Below the pieces are notes generated by a model, which had not been told where the DNA came from, did no database searches, and saw only the letters and a list, made by a program, of their open reading frames with translations. From NCBI RefSeq assembly GCF_001995215.1, contig NZ_MUXN01000002.1:649427-713426 (forward strand): DNA of 64,000 nt, given 5' to 3'. The translations under genes and the position numbers were made by a program. This DNA comes from Amycolatopsis azurea DSM 43854. GTDB lineage: Bacteria; Actinomycetota; Actinomycetes; Mycobacteriales; Pseudonocardiaceae. Shown in pieces: positions 15,995-24,776 of this stretch. Positions within the stretch are counted from its first letter, which is position 1, and each line of letters starts with the position of its first letter.

Positions 15995-16290
15995 GTGGCT
16001 ACCGCGCCCAGCCGGACCTGATGCGAGAGCTGGCCCGGCGGCTGGAAGACGTGTCGGGAGAGCTGGGCGAAGCCGCGCGGCTGACCGACGGCGTCGCCGC
16101 GGGAAACCTGGGCTCGTCAGGGATCGCCTCGGCACTCGACGCCGTGATCGGCCCGTGGTCGGGGTCGATCGGCTCCGCCCACACCGAGCTCGCCGGTGCG
16201 GCGGCGGGAATCCGTACCGCGGCGAAGACCTACGAAGACACCGACGAAGATGCGTTCTGGACACTGCGACGCGAATTCGGGGATCCGTGA
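15991..16290 (+). CDS. ESX-associated EspC/WXG100-like small protein
   Basis: This 99-residue helical protein consists of two helices with a break near residue 55 (VIGPWSGSIGSAH), close to a W-x-G turn, followed by an acidic C-terminus (YEDTDEDAFWTL). Size and pattern fit WXG100/EspC-type ESX substrates. The YEDTDEDAF segment recalls the C-terminal YxxxD/E secretion signal. It overlaps its neighbours by four bases (ATGA) and one base (TGATG). Confidence 0.8.
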   Translation: MSGYRAQPDLMRELARRLEDVSGELGEAARLTDGVAAGNLGSSGIASALDAVIGPWSGSIGSAHTELAGAAAGIRTAAKTYEDTDEDAFWTLRREFGDP

Positions 16291-17021
16291 TGCCCGAATA
16301 CAGAGGACTCGGTTTCGACCCCGCGCCGGGTGACGCGGACGCGATCGCGGCCGCCGCCCGGCGCTGCTCGGAGGCGGCCGCGAAGCTCGACGCGGCGATC
16401 GCCGCCCGGATCGAGGTCCCCCGCGAGTGGGAAGGCGAAGCCGCTGTGACCGTCGCCGCCCGCGCCGCCGCGGCGAGGACGGCTCTCGAACCCGCGCCCG
16501 CCGTGCTGCGTGCCACGGCGGAGATCCTCACGTCCTGGGCGGGCACGGTCGTGGCCGGAACACGGCGAGCCGACCAGCTCGACCGGCGCGCCGTGACACT
16601 CCGGCGCGCGCTGCTGCAAGCGGCGGACGCCGTCGAGGTGGGGGAGACCGCCGTCCAGTTCGCCACCGGGACCTCGGCCACCGCCCAAGCCGATCTCGCG
16701 GCGGCGAAGGCACACCACGAAGAGGTGCGGCGCGAACTCGACCGAGTCCTGGAGCAGGCCCGCGCGCTGGAGACGGCGCACCGGCTCGACGCGTCCCGGG
16801 TCGAACACAGGCTGCGGGCGCTCGGCGACCCCGGCGCCGCGCTGGGCGAGGTGCCCGGCGGTGCCGCGCACCTCGATGGCGTCACCGACGGGATGGCCCG
16901 GTTCTCCGTGCTGGGCAAGGAACTCGCCGCCTCGCTGGCCCGCGCGCCCGGCCCGGCGGTCACCCCGTCGTCCGGAGCCGTCGGGGCGTTCGCCGCGGCC
17001 GTCTCCCAGGGCGGCCGGTGA
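16290..17021 (+). CDS. Alanine-rich helical ESX-cluster protein
   Basis: This 243-residue protein is very rich in Ala and Arg, with long amphipathic helices throughout, including a coiled-coil candidate near residues 130-175 (TAQADLAAAKAHHEEVRREL). PREWEGEAA near residue 48 looks like a WXG turn, so the N-terminal half may form a WXG100-type hairpin. There is no signal peptide. It is the fourth gene of the overlapping operon. The function is unknown beyond its ESX context. Confidence 0.75.
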   Translation: MPEYRGLGFDPAPGDADAIAAAARRCSEAAAKLDAAIAARIEVPREWEGEAAVTVAARAAAARTALEPAPAVLRATAEILTSWAGTVVAGTRRADQLDRRAVTLRRALLQAADAVEVGETAVQFATGTSATAQADLAAAKAHHEEVRRELDRVLEQARALETAHRLDASRVEHRLRALGDPGAALGEVPGGAAHLDGVTDGMARFSVLGKELAASLARAPGPAVTPSSGAVGAFAAAVSQGGR

Positions 17022-17563
17022 AACTGACCGCCGTCCCGGGGATCACCCCGGTCTCCCTGTCCTCGGTCGAGCGGACCACGGCCGAACTGCACACGCTCCT
17101 GATCCGCCTCCGCGGTCCGGACGCCGAACGCGATCTCGGCCTGGAGACCGCGGCGATCCAGGCCGCCGAACGCGCCCACGAACACCGCGCGGGCCTGCTG
17201 GCGATCGTCGAGCACCGCGACGCCGACCCGGCCTTGCTGCTGGCCGGGTCGATTCCCGTCGAACGTCCGTTGAGCGTCGAGTCCGCGGCCGAGCTGAGCT
17301 GGTCCGCCGCCGAAACCGCGCCGGGGATCCGCGAGGTCAGCACCGCGAAGACCGCCCGCGGCTACCCGGTGGTGATCGTCGAGCGGATCGCCGTCGACGG
17401 GCCGGGCGCGCAGCTCCAAGCCGTCGTGCTCGACCCGGGACGGCCGCGGGCCGCGGTGTTCACGCTGCATTCGCCCGGCGGCCGCGGCTGGCTGGACGTG
17501 GCCGCGCTCGCGGGCACGCTCGTCGCGGGGGTGGATCTCAGTGAGCCAGCGCGCGTTCCCTGA
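17018..17563 (+). CDS. ESX-cluster conserved hypothetical protein
   Basis: This 181-residue protein has a helical N-terminal half (about 1-75) and a beta-rich C-terminal half (REVSTAKTARGYPVVIVERI, then LQAVVLDPGRPRAAVFTLHS). The beta half resembles small accessory proteins found beside ESX substrates in actinobacteria; I do not know a named family. The GTG at 17018 overlaps the previous stop (GTGA). It ends the operon and overlaps the convergent AraC gene by 26 bp. Confidence 0.72.
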   Translation: MKLTAVPGITPVSLSSVERTTAELHTLLIRLRGPDAERDLGLETAAIQAAERAHEHRAGLLAIVEHRDADPALLLAGSIPVERPLSVESAAELSWSAAETAPGIREVSTAKTARGYPVVIVERIAVDGPGAQLQAVVLDPGRPRAAVFTLHSPGGRGWLDVAALAGTLVAGVDLSEPARVP

Positions 17564-18386
17564 ACTCCCGGGGCGTCCGCCCGACAGCCTTCCGGAAGGT
17601 GCGCGAGAAATGGGCCGCGCTGGTGAAACCGCAGTCCTTCGCGATCTCGGCGATGCCCCGCGCCGCCTTCGCCGGATCCGACAGCAGCGTCTTCGCCCGC
17701 TCGACCCGCAAACCCTTGATCCGCTCCGAGATCCCCTGTCCGTCGTCGAACAGCTGGTAGAGCCGTCGGCGCGAGATGTACAGGGCCTCGGCAACCTGAT
17801 CCGCGCCCAGCGAAGGGTCGGCGAGCCGTTCCCGCATGTACCGCACGGCTTCACGGCGACGGGTCGCGAGCGCGTCGGCACGGTCGAGTTCCGCCCGCAG
17901 GACGCTGCGCAGCACCAGTTCCGCGAGCCCGCGCAGGTGATGGGCGAGGCCGTGCGGGTCGAGCGCCTCGCTGACGGCGAGGACGTGGGCGATCGCGCTG
18001 GAGAACAACGCGCGCAACGAGGCGTCGACGAAGACGGGCCGGAACATCAGCGGCTGCAACTCACCGAAGGACAACGAGAACTCCGCCACGGGCAGGGTCA
18101 GCATGACGACGCCCTGCCTGCCCGGTGTCTCACCGTCGTGCCCGCCGACCGGCAGGACGTGCAGGACACAGCCGGCGAAGCCGAGCTTGGCGCCGTCCTC
18201 GGCGACCGCCCGCGGAACGGTGCACCGCAGGAGAAGCTGGATGCCGTCCGGGCCCGCCTTGCGGTCGCCGAGAATCGCCGCACGGGCGGCCGCCGCGCCG
18301 GAGGCCCGGACGATCAGCTGTCCGGTCGCGACTTCTGCTTCGGTCATGGGCGCCGTTCGCGGATTGGTCGGGGACATCTCGTTCAT
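17538..18386 (-). CDS. AraC-family regulator
   Basis: This 282-residue protein has an N-terminal sensing domain of about 170 residues and a C-terminal AraC/XylS DNA-binding domain with two helix-turn-helix units (ADQVAEALYISRRRLYQLF near residue 200; IAEIAKDCGFTSAAHFSRTF near 250, then VGRTPREFRE). Starts at 18386 and 18377 are both possible. It lies inside the ESX-associated cluster on the opposite strand, divergent from the EspG-like gene, and may control the cluster. Confidence 0.88.
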   Translation of the reverse strand: MNEMSPTNPRTAPMTEAEVATGQLIVRASGAAAARAAILGDRKAGPDGIQLLLRCTVPRAVAEDGAKLGFAGCVLHVLPVGGHDGETPGRQGVVMLTLPVAEFSLSFGELQPLMFRPVFVDASLRALFSSAIAHVLAVSEALDPHGLAHHLRGLAELVLRSVLRAELDRADALATRRREAVRYMRERLADPSLGADQVAEALYISRRRLYQLFDDGQGISERIKGLRVERAKTLLSDPAKAARGIAEIAKDCGFTSAAHFSRTFRKAVGRTPREFRERALAH

Positions 18387-18444
18387 CTTCACTGTTCGCT
18401 CGGTATCGTGCCCGCCGGGTGGCGGAGCTAGGGGAGAGGTGGCC

Positions 18445-19215
18445 ATGGCGCGGCGTTCGGCGAGTACGGCGGGCATCGTCCTGTCGCATCTGGAATTCGA
18501 CCTGTTGTGGGCCGACCTCGGGAACGGCGAGTCACCGTATCCGCTCGACGTGCCCTCGCACGGCGAAACCGAGGAAGAACGGGACGATCTGGGCGAACGC
18601 GTTTTCGCCGCGCTCTCCGAAGCGGGCTTCGCCAGCGGTGACGAACTCGATCCCGGCATCGAAGACCTGTTCGTCCTGCTGGGCTCCCCGTCGCTGTCGG
18701 TGGACGCGCTGGTGCTCGGCGAACAGCCGTGGCGGATGCTCGCGGCGGTCCGCGGCGCCCGCGGGGTGCTGGCGGTCCAGGACGAGAAGGACCTGGTCCT
18801 CGAACCGCTGCGGGCGGCCGAGCTGATCGCCACGGTCGGCCGGATGCTCGGCGACGGCGTGCCCGGCCCCGGTGACCAGCTCCGGTTGCCGCGAGCCGCG
18901 TTTTCGGCCGCCATGGACGGTTTCGCGCGAGCGGGCTACGACGGATTCGAACGCGCGCTGTCCGGCGCCGGGATCACCGGACGGAGCGTTCGTCCCCTCG
19001 CGACGATGGTGACGTCGGTCCGCCACGCCGCCGGGCAGCTCGCGGTCAACGGTGACCGCGGCCGGAGCCCGGTGCTCAGCTGGTTCGACACCGAGGCCGG
19101 CCGCTACGCCGTCACCCACGAAGACGTCGGCGGTGACCCCTGGGTGATGGTCACCCCGGCCGACGCCGCCTGGCAGGCCGCCCGCCTCGGCCTGATGATC
19201 GACGACGTCTCGTGA
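18445..19215 (+). CDS. EspG-like ESX secretion-associated protein
   Basis: This 256-residue protein starts with the conserved EspG opening (LSHLEFDLLWADLGNGESPYPL, read as two short blocks) and keeps the family length. EspG proteins are cytosolic chaperones that bind PE/PPE pairs and hand them to the ESX machinery. This supports reading the PPE-like gene at 14786 as its client. The ribosome site GGGGAGAGGT lies just before ATG 18445. It is monocistronic, divergent from the AraC gene and convergent with the YbaB-like genes, with no gap between the stops. Confidence 0.87.
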   Translation: MARRSASTAGIVLSHLEFDLLWADLGNGESPYPLDVPSHGETEEERDDLGERVFAALSEAGFASGDELDPGIEDLFVLLGSPSLSVDALVLGEQPWRMLAAVRGARGVLAVQDEKDLVLEPLRAAELIATVGRMLGDGVPGPGDQLRLPRAAFSAAMDGFARAGYDGFERALSGAGITGRSVRPLATMVTSVRHAAGQLAVNGDRGRSPVLSWFDTEAGRYAVTHEDVGGDPWVMVTPADAAWQAARLGLMIDDVS

Positions 19216-19536
19216 TCACGAACGCCAGGCGGGCGAAGGGAAATCTCCGGTGAGACCGTCCACAACGGACTCACCGGCGTCAAGGGCGGCGATGGTCGCC
19301 TCGGCGGCGAGCCGGAGCACCAGGGCGGAGAGCTCGCTCGCGCGCGAGGTCAGCGCGCCGGGCTCGAACCGCAGCTCGACCGGCTTCCCGTACAGGTCGA
19401 CGACGACCGTCACGCCACCGTCGCTCGCCTCGCCGGTCACCGCGGCCAGGCGGCCGCTGTAGTCCGTGTCCGGGGCCTCGGCGTCTTCGAGCAAGCGCTC
19501 GACACTGCGTTCGTCGATACCGCGTTCGTCGATCAC
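19216..19536 (-). CDS. YbaB/EbfC-like protein, ESX cluster
   Basis: This 106-residue protein resembles the YbaB/EbfC nucleoid-associated fold: an N-terminal helix, three strands (GGVTVVVDLYGKPVELRF) and a long C-terminal helix (ELSALVLRLAAEATIAALDA). Such copies are commonly embedded in actinobacterial ESX-linked loci. It has a GTG start that overlaps the stop of the next upstream gene (GTGA). It is the last gene of a four-gene minus-strand operon. Confidence 0.72.
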   Translation of the reverse strand: MIDERGIDERSVERLLEDAEAPDTDYSGRLAAVTGEASDGGVTVVVDLYGKPVELRFEPGALTSRASELSALVLRLAAEATIAALDAGESVVDGLTGDFPSPAWRS

Positions 19537-19799
19537 TGGACCCTCCAGGTCTCCGGAGTCGTCTCTTCGACCGCCTCGGCCAGTTCGGCACTCGTCCCGA
19601 GCCTCAGCGACTCCGCGTCGTCCAGATCGAGCCGTCGGCTCGCCTGTGCCGCCGCCCGGTCCACCAGGCCGAGGATGCGCCGGGAGAGCTCCCGCGGCCC
19701 GAGTCGCAACGCGGCTTCCTCGATCCGCAGATCCCGCAGCGCCCCGCCCGGTTCCACCTCGACCGAGGCCACACGATCGCGCGCTTTCCCGGTGATCAC
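19533..19799 (-). CDS. Second small YbaB-like protein
   Basis: This 88-residue protein has a short beta-hairpin start (VASVEVEPGGALRDLRIE) and a C-terminal helix. The same strand-helix order as in YbaB-like proteins suggests a distant relative or a partner of the neighbouring copy. It is coupled to both neighbours by GTGA overlaps. Its function is inferred only from context. Confidence 0.65.
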   Translation of the reverse strand: MITGKARDRVASVEVEPGGALRDLRIEEAALRLGPRELSRRILGLVDRAAAQASRRLDLDDAESLRLGTSAELAEAVEETTPETWRVQ

Positions 19800-20836
19800 G
19801 GGCGCACCCCGCCGTAGAAGGTGGAACCCGACAGCGTGTGCGTGTTGCGGCGCACGGCGTCGCCCGAGTTGCCCTCGATCATCGTCACCTTGTTCCCCTC
19901 GACCTTTTCCACGATGCCGATGTGGGTGCTCGTCGACGGGCTCTGCGGCCCGGTCCCGAACAGCAGAACGTCACCCGGTTTGGCGTCGTGCAAGGAGTTC
20001 CGGCCGTACGCCTTCCCGTGCCGCTGTCCCCAGCGGTAGACGTCGCCGGTGAACGGCAGGATCGGGATGTCCACCCCGGCCTTGCGCCACATCGCGGTCG
20101 CGAACGACGAGCACCACGCCGCCGTCGGTCCGTACGGGTTCCGGTTGCTGCCGGGCGGGTTCTCCCGCGTGCCGAGTTCCTTGCGCGCCGCGGAAACGGC
20201 CTTCTGACCGCGAGAGGTCGCCTTGCTCGGCGTGGTCTTGTCCGGCTTGCCGTGCCCGGCGCCGTGGTGGTCGCCGACCTCGCGATCGGCGACGCCGTCG
20301 TGCCGCAGTTCCTTGCGCAGGCCCCGCAGCTTTCCGGCGGCGTCACCGAGTTCGCCGTTCACCTTCCGCAGGGTCGCGGCCGACTGTTTCGTGTAGCGCG
20401 GCGCGAGGTCGGCGGCCGCGGCGATCGCGGTGGCCATCGCGGCACGCGACCCCACCGCGGTGGCGTCGTCGAGGAGCTTCTTCGCCTTGGCGATGTACTC
20501 GTCGGCGAGCCGCTGGACGGCGGTGTGCCCGCCGTCCACAGTGGACGTCACGCGGGCGACGACCCGTTCGGCTTCGGCGCTCGCGTCGGCGGTGAGGCGG
20601 ATGTCCTTCCGCAGCCGCGCCGTGGTGCGCTCGAACTCCTCCGAGGCCTTGCCCTCCCAGTGACTGAGCACGACGTCGGTCTCGCGCTTGTGCGCGTCGT
20701 GCTGGTCGTGGAGGGTTTTCGAGACCTGACGCAGGGCGAACTGGACGCGGGCGGCGTCCTCGGCCTTGCCCGCGAGCTTGTTCCGGTGCGCCAGGATGTC
20801 CGCGGCGAAATGCCGGGCGGTGGCGAGGGTGTCCAT
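19796..20836 (-). CDS. CHAP-domain amidase/endopeptidase with helical N-terminus
   Basis: This 346-residue protein has a helical WXG-like N-terminal region (about 1-180), a charged Lys/Thr/Ser linker and a C-terminal CHAP domain. The catalytic Cys is in AAWCSSFATAMW and the His in STSTHIGIVEKVEG, with WGQRHG and PGDVLLF typical of the fold. It probably cleaves peptidoglycan peptides. No classical signal peptide is present, so export by the ESX route is a reasonable inference. ATG 20836 is chosen because GGAG sits seven bases upstream; a TTG 12 bases earlier is less likely. Confidence 0.82.
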   Translation of the reverse strand: MDTLATARHFAADILAHRNKLAGKAEDAARVQFALRQVSKTLHDQHDAHKRETDVVLSHWEGKASEEFERTTARLRKDIRLTADASAEAERVVARVTSTVDGGHTAVQRLADEYIAKAKKLLDDATAVGSRAAMATAIAAAADLAPRYTKQSAATLRKVNGELGDAAGKLRGLRKELRHDGVADREVGDHHGAGHGKPDKTTPSKATSRGQKAVSAARKELGTRENPPGSNRNPYGPTAAWCSSFATAMWRKAGVDIPILPFTGDVYRWGQRHGKAYGRNSLHDAKPGDVLLFGTGPQSPSTSTHIGIVEKVEGNKVTMIEGNSGDAVRRNTHTLSGSTFYGGVRP

Positions 20837-20853
20837 CGAGGTCTCCAACGCTG

Positions 20854-21573
20854 TCAGGCGAGCTGGTTCAGCGTCGCGGCGGACGAGGAATCGCGGTCGT
20901 GATAGGCCTTGCGCGCCTTCGCGGCGGCGTCCGCGAGCCGGTCGGCGGATCCGCCGACGGCCTTGACCTGGCTCTGCAGCGCGGCGCCGAAATCGCCGAG
21001 CGCGTCGGCGAACCCGGACTCCTTGCCGATCCTGCCGAAGCTGTCGTCGGCGATCGACCGGACGTCCTTGACCTGGTTCGCCGAGGTGGCGGTGAGCGCG
21101 TCACCGACCCGCCGGGTGCGCCGCACGAAGCCGTCCAACGTCCGGCCGTCGACCCGGATCCGCCCGATACCCGCCCCGCCGCCACCGGGCTTGCCGTGGT
21201 GTTTTCGCACGGCCTCGGCCGCTTTGCGCGCCTCCGGCAGGTGACGACGGTAGGCGCCGTTCGTGTAGGTCGACCACGGCGTCCACGAGCGGCCGTCGTC
21301 CGAGATCTTGTTGGCCGCCTTGGCGTTGGTGGTGGCGTCGAACAGTTCGGAGTTCGAGTCCAGGCCGAACTGCCTGCGCCGCTCCGGTCCCATCGCGCCC
21401 AGCATGTTGATCTGCCAGAGCCCGTACGAATTGTCCGGCGGGGTGGCGTTGTGGGCGCGGGTGTTCCCGCCGGATTCGGCGAGCGCGACCGCCACCGCCG
21501 TGGTCAGCCCGTCGCCGCGAAACCCGGCTTCGTAGGCGTGCCGGGCGATCTGCTCCGGCGTAAGCTTGGTCAT
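20854..21573 (-). CDS. Lytic transglycosylase-like protein, ESX cluster
   Basis: This 239-residue protein has an N-terminal lysozyme-like SLT domain (about 1-130): catalytic Glu in ALAESGGNTRAHN, then NSYGLWQINMLG, and FDATTNAKAANKI near residue 95, as in resuscitation/transglycosylase enzymes. The C-terminal half is helical with WXG-like spacing. No Sec signal is visible. It heads a four-gene operon with a CHAP hydrolase and two YbaB-like proteins. The pairing of a glycan-cutting and a peptide-cutting enzyme suggests local opening of the cell wall for secretion. Confidence 0.82.
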   Translation of the reverse strand: MTKLTPEQIARHAYEAGFRGDGLTTAVAVALAESGGNTRAHNATPPDNSYGLWQINMLGAMGPERRRQFGLDSNSELFDATTNAKAANKISDDGRSWTPWSTYTNGAYRRHLPEARKAAEAVRKHHGKPGGGGAGIGRIRVDGRTLDGFVRRTRRVGDALTATSANQVKDVRSIADDSFGRIGKESGFADALGDFGAALQSQVKAVGGSADRLADAAAKARKAYHDRDSSSAATLNQLA

Positions 21574-21662
21574 GCACCGAGCTTGACCGCCTGTGCGTGC
21601 CGGAGGGAACCGGCGTTGCACGCGTGGACACGTGCGTTGCACAGGCGGTCAGGCGGCTCGGG

Positions 21663-24647
21663 CTAGCCGATCGGTTCGATCCAGATGTTGCGGAACCGCG
21701 GGTTCTCTCCGGGGTCACCGTGATCCTGCAGGCGGATCGCGCCCGGCCCGGAGTTCTCCGGGTTGCTGTCGCCCGTCCCGCCGTCGATCTCCACGTCGTT
21801 GTGGACCACGACACCGTTCCAGACCACGGTCACCCTGGCGTTGTCGGTCTTGTTCCCGGCCCCGTCGAACCGCGCGGCGCGGAAGGTGACGTCGTAGGTC
21901 TGCCAGGTCCCGGGAGCCGTCGCCATGTTCCGGTCGGGCGCTCGCTTCGAGTAGATCGCGCCCGCCTCGTTGTTGGCGAGCGTGGTGTCCCCGAAGGATT
22001 CCAGCACTTGCAGTTCGTAGCGTTCCTGGAGGTAGATCCCGCTGTTGCCCCGCTGCTGCCCGGTGACCTCCGGCGGATAGTTCGGCTCGTTCCACTCGGC
22101 GTGCAGCCGGAAGTCACCGAACTGCTGCTTCGTGCGGATGTCGCCCCCGTTGGACTCCATCGCGCCGCCGGACACCGGCCAGGTCGCGGCACCGCCGGCC
22201 CGTTTCTCCCAGGCGTTCAGGTCGGTGCCCTTGAACAGCTGGACGCGCTGGGATTCGGTGAGGGTGAGGCTGTCGAGGTTGACGTTGCCCGCGTCGCCCG
22301 TGTCGTAGCGGTAGGAGATCGTGTTCGACCCGGCTTTGAGGTTGAGCGTGTCGGGCTGCGTGTTCCACGTGTCCCAGTTGCCGGTACTGGCGAGCCGGAC
22401 CTGTTTCACCTTGGTGCCGTTGACGTAGACGGTCACGGATTTGGTCCCGGGAGCCGGATCCGGGCCGTTCGAGTACCGCAGCGCCGCGTTGTAGGCACCG
22501 GCCTTGGGCGCGTTCACGGTGAACGTCGTCGCGGCGCCCTGGTTCCAGTAGCCGTCGACGAACCCGGTGCCCGTATAGCCCTTGTGGTTCGTGTTCGTCG
22601 CCGCGCCACTGCTCAGCGCGGCCCGCTCGGCCTCGTAGGTCGTGCTCGCCGGTGGCCCGCCGACCAAGGAGTTCAGCGTGTACCAGGCTTCCGTGCTCCA
22701 CAGCGCCGCGCCGGACTCCGCGGCGAACGGACGCGGGGACCGGACGTGCACCACGTGGCCCGCCTTCAGGCCCGCCACCTGCAGCGTGACCTTCTTGCGG
22801 TCGGGCGAGAGGCTCGCGGAGGTGACGGACAGGGTCTGCTCGTCGACCTTCGGCCCGCCGTACGCGGGAGTGGGCTGGTAGCGCCACTGCTGTGCCTGGT
22901 ACTTCGCCGCGAGGTTCTGCGCGGTCGCGGCCGACAGAGGCTGGGTGTACTCGAGCTCGAAACCGCCGGCGACGGCCCGCATCGCGCGGATGTCGAAGGC
23001 GTTCGTGCCGTTGGGTGTCACCTTCTGGAGGCCGTAGGCGAGCTTGCCGGGCTGGCCCCAGTTGCCTCCGCCGTCGATCCCGCCGGTGTAGATCGCGCCG
23101 TCCGGCCCGAGGCTGATCCGGCTGACGCCCGATTCGAGTCCTTGGGTGAGCCGGAAGACAGCGCCCTGGTACTCGCCGTTGACCTTCTCCAGGAAGGCTC
23201 GCTGGAGCCCACCGTAGGTCACGTCGCCGTACACCATCTGCCCGGCGAAGGGACCCTGCGAGAGCATGACCATGTTGCTCGGTGAGTTCGCGATCTCGTT
23301 GTGCGGCAGCCACAACACCGGCGCGGTGACCGGTTTCGCGTCGAACGGGCCCGGGGGATTGGTGTAGTGGTTGAAGAACCGGTCCTGTTTGACCCGCACG
23401 AGCTTGTTCGCCGGCAGCCAGCCGCCCTGGTTGTCGGTGACGAAGACGTCGCCCTCCGGTCCCCAGCCGATGCCGTGCGGTGTGCGCAGCCCGCCGGCGA
23501 TGTAGGACACCTGACCGGTGGCCTTGCTCACCTTGATCGTGGTCCCGCGGTTCGCGGCGGGCTGCGGATCGGTCGTGGCGCCGCCGTAGTTGATGGCCAC
23601 GGAAAGGTTGGCGTAGAAGAAGCCGTCCTTGTACAGCAGGCCGAACGCGAACTCGTGGAAGTTGCCGCCGAACGGCCACGTGGCGACGGTGCGGTAGTCG
23701 TCGGTCACGCCGTCGCCGTTGGTGTCGTTCAGTTCGACGAGTCGCGTCTTCTCCGACACGTACAGCTTGCCGTCGACGTACTTGACGCCCATCGGTTCCT
23801 TCAGCCCGCTGGCGACGCGCTGGGTCCGTACCTTGCTCGGGTCGGTGTTCCCGCTGACGTTGCTCAGCAGGTGGACCTCGCCGAGGACCTTGTCGGACCC
23901 GCCCCAGGTGGCGATGGCGAGCCGCCCGTCGGGCAGCCAGTCCATCCCGGTGACCTGCGGCTGGAAACCGTCGGGACGCAGGTTCGTCAGCGTGAAGCCG
24001 GGGTGGACGGCGTTCAGCGGCAGGCCGTCACCGGGCGAATCCGCGGCGCCCTCGCACTCCTTGCGTCCCGGCGAGGTCACCCGGACGACGTCGGCGTCGG
24101 TGCTGAGCACCGAATTCGGCACGAGCGCGAAGTCGCCCGCGCCCGGCGGCCGCCATTCGAGGGTGACCTGCTGGTCGTTGGTGTTGTCGAAATGATCGAT
24201 CCGCAGCGCGTGATACCCCGTGCTCAGCTGGACCGAGCCGGTCGCCGGCGTCGCTCCGTGCAGGCCGTCGTGGTTGATCACGGTCTGGCCGTCGATGCTG
24301 AGCCGGGAGCCGTCGTCGCTGGTCAGCCGGAATTCGTGCTGCCCGGCCGTCGCGATGGTGATGTTGGCGATGACCTCGGAGACGAACTGCTCGTTCAGCC
24401 CGAAATCCGCCGTGCTGGTCCAGTTGATCGTCGGCATCAGCTTGTCGACGTTGGGAGTCTGGCCGGATTTGATCGTGCAGAGCTTGGTGATCTCGCGTTG
24501 CAGGTCGTACGTGCGGAGCGTGACACCTGGTTGCTGGGGCGGGACGGCCGCTTCGGCCGGAGCCGTCACCAGCCCTGACAGGCCCGTGACCAGCGCCAAC
24601 GAGGCGATTATGGACCGGTTGAAGCGCTTGCGGACAGACGGAAGCAT
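21663..24647 (-). CDS. Secreted multidomain sugar enzyme (PA14, sorbosone-dehydrogenase-like propeller, CBM, 3-keto-disaccharide hydrolase-like)
   Basis: This 994-residue exported protein has a signal of about 33 residues ending in APAEAA. A PA14-like domain spans about 50-165 (FRLTSDDGSRLSIDGQTVI). A glucose/sorbosone dehydrogenase-type beta-propeller spans about 205-560 (GMDWLPDGRLAIATWGG, GLRTPHGIGWGPEGDVFVTD). A CBM6/35-like module spans about 665-785 (YEAERAALSSG). A C-terminal DUF1080/3-keto-glycoside hydrolase-like domain spans about 795-994 (LFKGTDLNAWEKR, then NSGIYLQERYELQVLES). It likely binds extracellular carbohydrate and cleaves an oxidised glycoside. Three ACGAAAGT repeats lie upstream. 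Pfam-level borders are estimates. Confidence 0.87.
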   Translation of the reverse strand: MLPSVRKRFNRSIIASLALVTGLSGLVTAPAEAAVPPQQPGVTLRTYDLQREITKLCTIKSGQTPNVDKLMPTINWTSTADFGLNEQFVSEVIANITIATAGQHEFRLTSDDGSRLSIDGQTVINHDGLHGATPATGSVQLSTGYHALRIDHFDNTNDQQVTLEWRPPGAGDFALVPNSVLSTDADVVRVTSPGRKECEGAADSPGDGLPLNAVHPGFTLTNLRPDGFQPQVTGMDWLPDGRLAIATWGGSDKVLGEVHLLSNVSGNTDPSKVRTQRVASGLKEPMGVKYVDGKLYVSEKTRLVELNDTNGDGVTDDYRTVATWPFGGNFHEFAFGLLYKDGFFYANLSVAINYGGATTDPQPAANRGTTIKVSKATGQVSYIAGGLRTPHGIGWGPEGDVFVTDNQGGWLPANKLVRVKQDRFFNHYTNPPGPFDAKPVTAPVLWLPHNEIANSPSNMVMLSQGPFAGQMVYGDVTYGGLQRAFLEKVNGEYQGAVFRLTQGLESGVSRISLGPDGAIYTGGIDGGGNWGQPGKLAYGLQKVTPNGTNAFDIRAMRAVAGGFELEYTQPLSAATAQNLAAKYQAQQWRYQPTPAYGGPKVDEQTLSVTSASLSPDRKKVTLQVAGLKAGHVVHVRSPRPFAAESGAALWSTEAWYTLNSLVGGPPASTTYEAERAALSSGAATNTNHKGYTGTGFVDGYWNQGAATTFTVNAPKAGAYNAALRYSNGPDPAPGTKSVTVYVNGTKVKQVRLASTGNWDTWNTQPDTLNLKAGSNTISYRYDTGDAGNVNLDSLTLTESQRVQLFKGTDLNAWEKRAGGAATWPVSGGAMESNGGDIRTKQQFGDFRLHAEWNEPNYPPEVTGQQRGNSGIYLQERYELQVLESFGDTTLANNEAGAIYSKRAPDRNMATAPGTWQTYDVTFRAARFDGAGNKTDNARVTVVWNGVVVHNDVEIDGGTGDSNPENSGPGAIRLQDHGDPGENPRFRNIWIEPIG

Positions 24648-24704
24648 CGTTGCCCCTCGGGTCGGCGGCGGAGCACCTCTGTGATGTCCGCTGAACCTAA
24701 GAGG

Positions 24705-24750
24705 ACTTTCGTATCAAGTCAACGAAAGTATGTACAACTCGGACGAAAGT
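24705..24750. promoter_or_regulatory. Three ACGAAAGT half-sites
   Basis: ACTTTCGT at 24705-24712 forms an inverted repeat with ACGAAAGT at 24722-24729, and a third direct copy lies at 24743-24750. The cluster sits 58-103 bp before the secreted sugar enzyme gene. The motif recalls the CGAAA/TTTCG boxes of actinobacterial carbohydrate regulators. The regulator is not identified; the Nudix-type regulator next door is one candidate. Confidence 0.5.
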
Positions 24751-24776
24751 TACCCCGAACGGTCGTGCCTTCGATC

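Noticed and set aside
14321..17881. Open minus-strand frame of 1186 codons across the ESX-associated operon
   Set aside because: Antisense shadow of five coupled genes; Arg/Pro/Ser-rich composition with no domain, typical of high-GC antisense frames.
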